A stretch of 64,000 nucleotides of DNA from the NCBI GenBank assembly GCA_937941765.1, contig CALDGQ010000057.1, positions 24,077-88,076 on the forward strand, read 5' to 3'. The DNA is from an uncultured Saprospiraceae bacterium (GTDB lineage: Bacteria > Bacteroidota > Bacteroidia > Chitinophagales > Saprospiraceae). The translations under genes and the position numbers were made by a program. A model generated the notes under the pieces. The model worked only from the letters and a program-made list of their open reading frames with translations, ran no database searches and had not been told where the DNA came from. The stretch's first letter is position 1; each line of letters begins with the position of its first letter. Positions 60,255 to 64,000 of the stretch are shown here, in pieces.

Positions 60255-61691
60255 ATGTCTTCACGTTTAATAATACTTACTATTTTTATTTTGACAACTA
60301 CATTTGCCTGTCAACAAGATGCGAACAATTCGTCCCATTCTTTTTCCAAAAAATTTCTCAGTGATAAATCAGATAGTCCCGCTTTCCATTACATGGATGA
60401 AGGAGGTTGGATGAGTGATCCTAAGGGATTTGTATCCTTAAACGACGAGTGCTTTTTGCAATACCAAATTGGTGAGCAATCTGTTTCTTTAATTTCAAAA
60501 GACAATAATTCGTGGGAAAAACAAATTAAAGCACAATCATTTCCAAAAAATCAATCCACATTTGTGCATAAGGGAGATGGGCTTCCGACGATTGAAACGA
60601 TTTATGTCAATGATAAAGGGCAAGTTTTTACAACGATGAATGATGCGCCTATTTTGGAAAGCGAATTTTTAAAATTAGTTACTGGAACAAAATTATTTTA
60701 TGAACCCAATTTTAAAAAGTGGATTTTAATTTTTTCATTATCCAATCAAGTTTTATTTTACAATTCTTCAGATTTTACTAACTGGAAACACGTTGGCAAT
60801 TTCGGTTTAGAAGCGGGATATCATGGCAAAGCTGCGTGGCGGTCGCCCGATTTATTTCAAATGAATGTGGATGGAAATAAATTACGAAAAAAATGGGTTT
60901 TGATGATTAGTACAGATGATGGTCATCCTTCTAAATTGGGAGGGACTCAATATTTTGTTGGTGATTTTGATGGAAAATTATTTGTCAACAGCAATTTGTT
61001 TTCGAAAGTATTGTGGTTGGATTGGGGAGCAGATAATTGCGGTGGTTTGACTGCTTTTAATGAAGCAACAAATGAACAAACATTTGTAGGTTGGATGAAT
61101 GCGAATAAATATGATGCTACCAATAATTTGACAAAAGAAAAAGCAGTATTGACTGTCCCAAGAAAATTAGAATTGAAAGATACCTACTATGGTATAAAAT
61201 TATTTGCGACACCAATCAAAGCATTTGAAAAAAGAAGAGGTTCCAAAATCAGTCAACGTGCTGTTAAATTATCGGATAAAGAAAATGCGATTGTGAATTC
61301 ATTTTCATCTCCAACTGAATTTGTATTCGAATTTTCTCAAAAATCAAATGAAGGATATACGGTGGAATTTTCCAATGCGAGTGGAGAAAGCTTTGATTTT
61401 AGTTATAGTGGAATTCGAAAAATGTATTTATTGAACCGAGAAAAATCTGGCCAAAATTTATTTCCACAAATCACAAAACAAAAAGAACACTATGCACCAA
61501 GATTTTCAACATTACCCGAAATGAATGTTAGAATTTTGATAGATCAGTGCTCAATTGAGATTTTTGCAGATGATGGCTTGACTGTTTTTACACAGCTTAT
61601 ATTCCCTAAAAAACCATTAAATCAAATGAAATTGTGGGGCACGACAGGGCAAATAATGATGAATAAAATGGAGATTTATCAGCTAAACTAA
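60255..61691 (+). CDS. GH32-like lipoprotein with degenerate active site
   Basis: 478 residues; lipoprotein signal (LIILTIFILTTTFAC). The five-bladed GH32 propeller with C-terminal beta sandwich is recognisable: GGWMSDPKGFVSL (nucleophile Asp55 kept), GTQYFVGDFDGKLF, LDWGADNCGGLTAFNEAT and FVGWMNANKYD, and the C-terminal VRILIDQCSIEIFADDGLTVFTQLIFP. However, the R-D-P motif is Y149-E150-P151 and the E-C acid/base position is R196-S197 in AAWRSPDLF. Two of three catalytic residues are therefore substituted, so it is probably a fructan-binding pseudoenzyme or has a new activity. It is divergent from GH13. Confidence 0.88.
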   Translation: MSSRLIILTIFILTTTFACQQDANNSSHSFSKKFLSDKSDSPAFHYMDEGGWMSDPKGFVSLNDECFLQYQIGEQSVSLISKDNNSWEKQIKAQSFPKNQSTFVHKGDGLPTIETIYVNDKGQVFTTMNDAPILESEFLKLVTGTKLFYEPNFKKWILIFSLSNQVLFYNSSDFTNWKHVGNFGLEAGYHGKAAWRSPDLFQMNVDGNKLRKKWVLMISTDDGHPSKLGGTQYFVGDFDGKLFVNSNLFSKVLWLDWGADNCGGLTAFNEATNEQTFVGWMNANKYDATNNLTKEKAVLTVPRKLELKDTYYGIKLFATPIKAFEKRRGSKISQRAVKLSDKENAIVNSFSSPTEFVFEFSQKSNEGYTVEFSNASGESFDFSYSGIRKMYLLNREKSGQNLFPQITKQKEHYAPRFSTLPEMNVRILIDQCSIEIFADDGLTVFTQLIFPKKPLNQMKLWGTTGQIMMNKMEIYQLN

Positions 61692-61875
61692 ATGGTTAAA
61701 TTTTCTATCAAACATCTTGTTATATTATACATAAAACAATATGTGTTCAAATTTAGATAACTGATAATCAGTGATTTACAAATAGGTGATCACATTTTTC
61801 TTATTTTGGAACTTATATATATTGACCAACGTTTTCAAATTGTTAAATTAGCGTCCCCAAACTATTATAAACTAC

Positions 61876-62448
61876 TTGAAAACTTTGGATTCACACAACA
61901 AAAGGCTGGTAGACGCTGTCCGGAAAGGTGACAATTTGGTAATCAGACAATTGTATCTTGACTATTATCAATATGCAACTAAATTTGTCATTACTAACAA
62001 CGGCACAAAGGATGATGCGATGGAATGTTTTCAGGAAGCATTGGTTGTTTTTTTTAGAGCAACCTGTGATGAAGATTTTTGTCTAAAAGCGAATGTGAAA
62101 CATTATTTAGCTGCCGTTGTTAAAAATTTGTGGTTGAAAGAGTTAAGAAGAAAAAAGAAATCGCAAAAAGTACTAACCTCTCTTGATTTGACTCGTAGTA
62201 ACTTAGAGGAAATTGAATATTTTGATGAAGTCGAATTTGAAAAAGTAAAGTTAGATGAAAACTATCGTAAATTATCTACTGCATTAAACAACATCGGAGC
62301 AGATTGCCATACGTTATTGAATTACACTTTTTTCGATAAAAAGAAAGACAAAGAAATTGCTCCATTAATGAATTATAAGCTTGATTTCGTAAGACAAAAA
62401 AGAAAAAGATGTCTCGCAAAATTAAAAGAAATTATAAATGAATTGTAA
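61876..62448 (+). CDS. ECF-type sigma factor (divergent group)
   Basis: 190 residues from a TTG start (61876); the next in-frame candidates are weaker. Region 2: VRKGDNLVIRQLYLDYYQYATKFVITNNGTKDDAMECFQEALVVFFRA, then NVKHYLAAVVKNLWLKELRRKKKSQ. Region 4 is weaker: LNYTFFDKKKDKEIAPLMNYKLDFVRQKRKRCLAKLKEII. It is followed 12 bp later by a membrane TPR protein that may be its regulator. Such pairs precede secreted or caspase-like gene sets in Saprospiraceae-type genomes; here the following region is non-coding. Confidence 0.85.
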   Translation: MKTLDSHNKRLVDAVRKGDNLVIRQLYLDYYQYATKFVITNNGTKDDAMECFQEALVVFFRATCDEDFCLKANVKHYLAAVVKNLWLKELRRKKKSQKVLTSLDLTRSNLEEIEYFDEVEFEKVKLDENYRKLSTALNNIGADCHTLLNYTFFDKKKDKEIAPLMNYKLDFVRQKRKRCLAKLKEIINEL

Positions 62449-62460
62449 ACATTTAAATTT

Positions 62461-63270
62461 GTGAAAGAAGATATTAACGATGAAATAATCATTGGATATC
62501 TCAATAAAACGTTGTCCAAAGTCGATCGTATTTCTTTTGAAAAAGAAATGGAAACGAATGATGTTTTGGCTAAGCGATTTGAATTTTTAAAAAATGTTGC
62601 AATTGCTACTCAAATAAATGCAGAAGCCAATTTTAGAGATAAGATTATTGGGGTAGAAACAAAGCTGAAAAATGAAAACTTTTTTAATGAACAGTTGCCA
62701 AAAGATGTTGCCAATTCCTCCAAACCATCTTCAAAACTAAAATACGTAATTTTAGTGTTAGAATTGATTGCAATAATAGGTCTGCTTTTCATCAACAATC
62801 AATGTTCAGATACATCAATTGCATCTAAAGCAATGGCAGATGAAAAGATGCGGAACTATACTACTAGAAATGTAGCGCAAACAATAGATGTCGAAGTTAA
62901 GTCTTATCAATCAGCATTAAGATACTACCATAGAGGAGAAACTGAAAAGAGTAAGGATCTTTTTGATAAAATTGATGTTTACGCACCGACCTATCATGAT
63001 GCACAATACGCACTTGCTTTAATTTCGTTTGAAAATGGAAAATATGATGAAGCCAGGAAAATAGCAAGTACCCTTCTAGCCGATAATTGTGAAATTAAAG
63101 ATAAGGCTGGTTGGCTGCATTTGAATGCTTCTATCGCAATGAGTGGTTATCATCCGACCCTTATAGAAAGCTATATTAAAACTACCCCGAAAAAGTTCTA
63201 CCTGAAAAAAGCAGAAGCACTTCAGCTAAAAATGGATGCTCCGATCCGTTCGCTTGTTCTATTTAAGTAA
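62461..63270 (+). CDS. Membrane-anchored TPR protein, probable anti-sigma partner
   Basis: 269 residues, GTG start, 12 bp after the sigma stop codon. The N-terminal cytosolic part has an anti-sigma-like IIGYLNKTLSKVDRISFEKEMETNDVLAKRFEFLKN. A membrane helix lies at about 96-114 (YVILVLELIAIIGLLFINN). The periplasmic part holds two or three TPR units (QSALRYYHRGETEKSKDLFDKIDVYAPTYHDAQYALALISFENGKYDEARKIASTLL). The architecture suggests a membrane-bound regulator of the preceding sigma factor. I do not see the zinc-finger type of anti-sigma. Confidence 0.8.
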   Translation: MKEDINDEIIIGYLNKTLSKVDRISFEKEMETNDVLAKRFEFLKNVAIATQINAEANFRDKIIGVETKLKNENFFNEQLPKDVANSSKPSSKLKYVILVLELIAIIGLLFINNQCSDTSIASKAMADEKMRNYTTRNVAQTIDVEVKSYQSALRYYHRGETEKSKDLFDKIDVYAPTYHDAQYALALISFENGKYDEARKIASTLLADNCEIKDKAGWLHLNASIAMSGYHPTLIESYIKTTPKKFYLKKAEALQLKMDAPIRSLVLFK

Positions 63271-64000
63271 AATTATTTTCAATTTTAGTGATCACATTTA
63301 TTGGAATCAGACACTTATAGTATGGGTGAGGTCTTTAACACGCTCGTTTTGATCTCATTGAGTTGTAAAATGCTCACTCTACTCACTCTTTAATGTATTT
63401 AGAGCTGTTTGAACTGCTTCATTTTTTGGAGCAGTTCATCCTTAAAATTGAGCTAAAAACAACGCATTTTAAGGTTATTTAAAAAAAATATCGATTTTTT
63501 TGTCCCACTTCTTGTTGTATTACACATTGTATAAGTAGTAGGGCAAACTCCCTTTACTAAAATTATAACACGCCAAATCTCTCTCTTGTTTAGGCAAGAA
63601 TTGAATCGTCTTAATTTATTAGGGCGATTCTTTTTTTTAGGGTATTCAGAATTAACTTAATTCACTAATTATCATTTTGTTGAAATGGAAGAATCAAGTA
63701 AAAACATCACAGTTTTAGTTGAATTTAGTCGAAAAACGGGGTAAATATATATTTCAACAATTAAAGTACGAGCTATCCAACTGTTCATTATTAGGAGTAG
63801 ATTAAAATTTCAGGATTGGCATTATACAGTTTAGTGGAAAAAGATTTAAAATCCGTTAAGAAATGAAAATTGTAAGAGCCAAACGGGTATCACAATTATA
63901 CTTGCCTGTATACATAGCAAAGCATTTAAAAATGAAAACGTAATGTTAGGCGAGTTTTTTCATTTTAGGATTTTAAAACTTTTGGAGCGTTAAAAACTGT
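63271..64000. other. Structured non-coding region at the window end
   Basis: 730 bp with no ORF longer than about 26 codons on either strand in my reading. It holds a strong hairpin at 63411-63437 (GAACTGCT/AGCAGTTC), the structured segment 63528-63640 and an AT-rich tail. It follows the sigma/TPR pair; the next gene lies outside the window. Confidence 0.6.
63528..63640 (+). ncRNA. Candidate structured small RNA with intrinsic terminator
   Basis: Three successive hairpins end in a terminator: AGTAGGG / CCCTTTACT (about 63535-63559), TCTTG / CAAGA (about 63585-63600), and GAATCGTC / GGCGATTC (63603-63630) followed by eight T (63631-63638). No ORF lies upstream for more than 250 bp, so this terminator does not obviously belong to a coding gene; it could be the 3' end of a small RNA or of a long untranslated end of the sigma/TPR operon. 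Confidence 0.4.

Noticed and set aside
63685..63744. 19-codon ORF starting MEESSKN near the window end
   Set aside because: Too short, with no terminator, no conserved motif and no supporting start features.

Overview
The window is AT-rich, densely coded DNA from a member of the Bacteroidota, most likely a Saprospiria/Saprospiraceae-like or related marine lineage (lineage is inference). The phylum evidence is seen directly: five long secreted proteins end in a type IX secretion (T9SS, Por) sorting domain, Bacteroidota-type lipoboxes are common, there is an OMP_b-brl_3-type TonB-dependent receptor, and ECF sigma/anti-sigma pairs are present. I found no tRNA, rRNA, CRISPR array or intact insertion sequence.

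Region 1 (1-16.8 kb) is largely surface polysaccharide. It starts with the 3' part of an O-antigen polymerase/ligase and a TolC-like protein, followed by a DUF1801 protein and an M90/MtfA-like peptidase. From 12.3 down to 4 kb a minus-strand cluster encodes a single-domain response regulator, a sugar-1-phosphate transferase fused to a degenerate receiver domain, two GT2 glycosyltransferases, a GDSL hydrolase, an MBOAT acyltransferase, an SGNH/AlgX-like partner and a lipoprotein. A divergent GT2, a Gfo/Idh/MocA oxidoreductase and a TIM-barrel sugar isomerase/epimerase-like protein follow. The simplest reading is synthesis and O-acylation of an exopolysaccharide, with phosphorelay input to the initiating transferase.

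Region 2 (16.8-37.8 kb) is mixed accessory material: a BNR/Asp-box lipoprotein, a DksA-like protein, two tiny genes absent from long-ORF calling, a heavy-metal-binding lipoprotein, T9SS cargo (CotH kinase-like, carbohydrate-binding-like), a PET-hydrolase-like alpha/beta hydrolase with a coathanger C-terminus, a cytochrome c-PQQ dehydrogenase fusion, and an AraC regulator between SnoaL/NTF2-like genes.

Region 3 (38-41 kb) holds two MscS paralogues separated by a frameshifted, 5'-truncated gene remnant. Region 4 (41.2-49.3 kb) is a divergent module: a giant DUF4331 T9SS protein and a TPR lipoprotein on one strand; an ECF sigma factor, an RskA-like anti-sigma factor and an internally duplicated lipoprotein on the other, with a perfect 16-bp palindrome in front of the sigma gene. 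Region 5 (49.5-64 kb) has a PAS-LuxR regulator, a thioredoxin-domain T9SS protein, a DUF2805-SDR pair, a TonB-dependent receptor, a GH13 enzyme that seems to have lost its signal peptide by frameshift, a GH32-like protein with two of three catalytic residues substituted, and a second sigma/membrane-TPR pair followed by about 700 bp of structured non-coding DNA.

The most unusual non-coding signal is a set of long imperfect inverted repeats (about 2404-2607, 15355-15684, 20345-20475) that begin at or beside the stop codon of the preceding gene and share sub-modules, including CAGACTGTGCGAA and AATATCGAAC.
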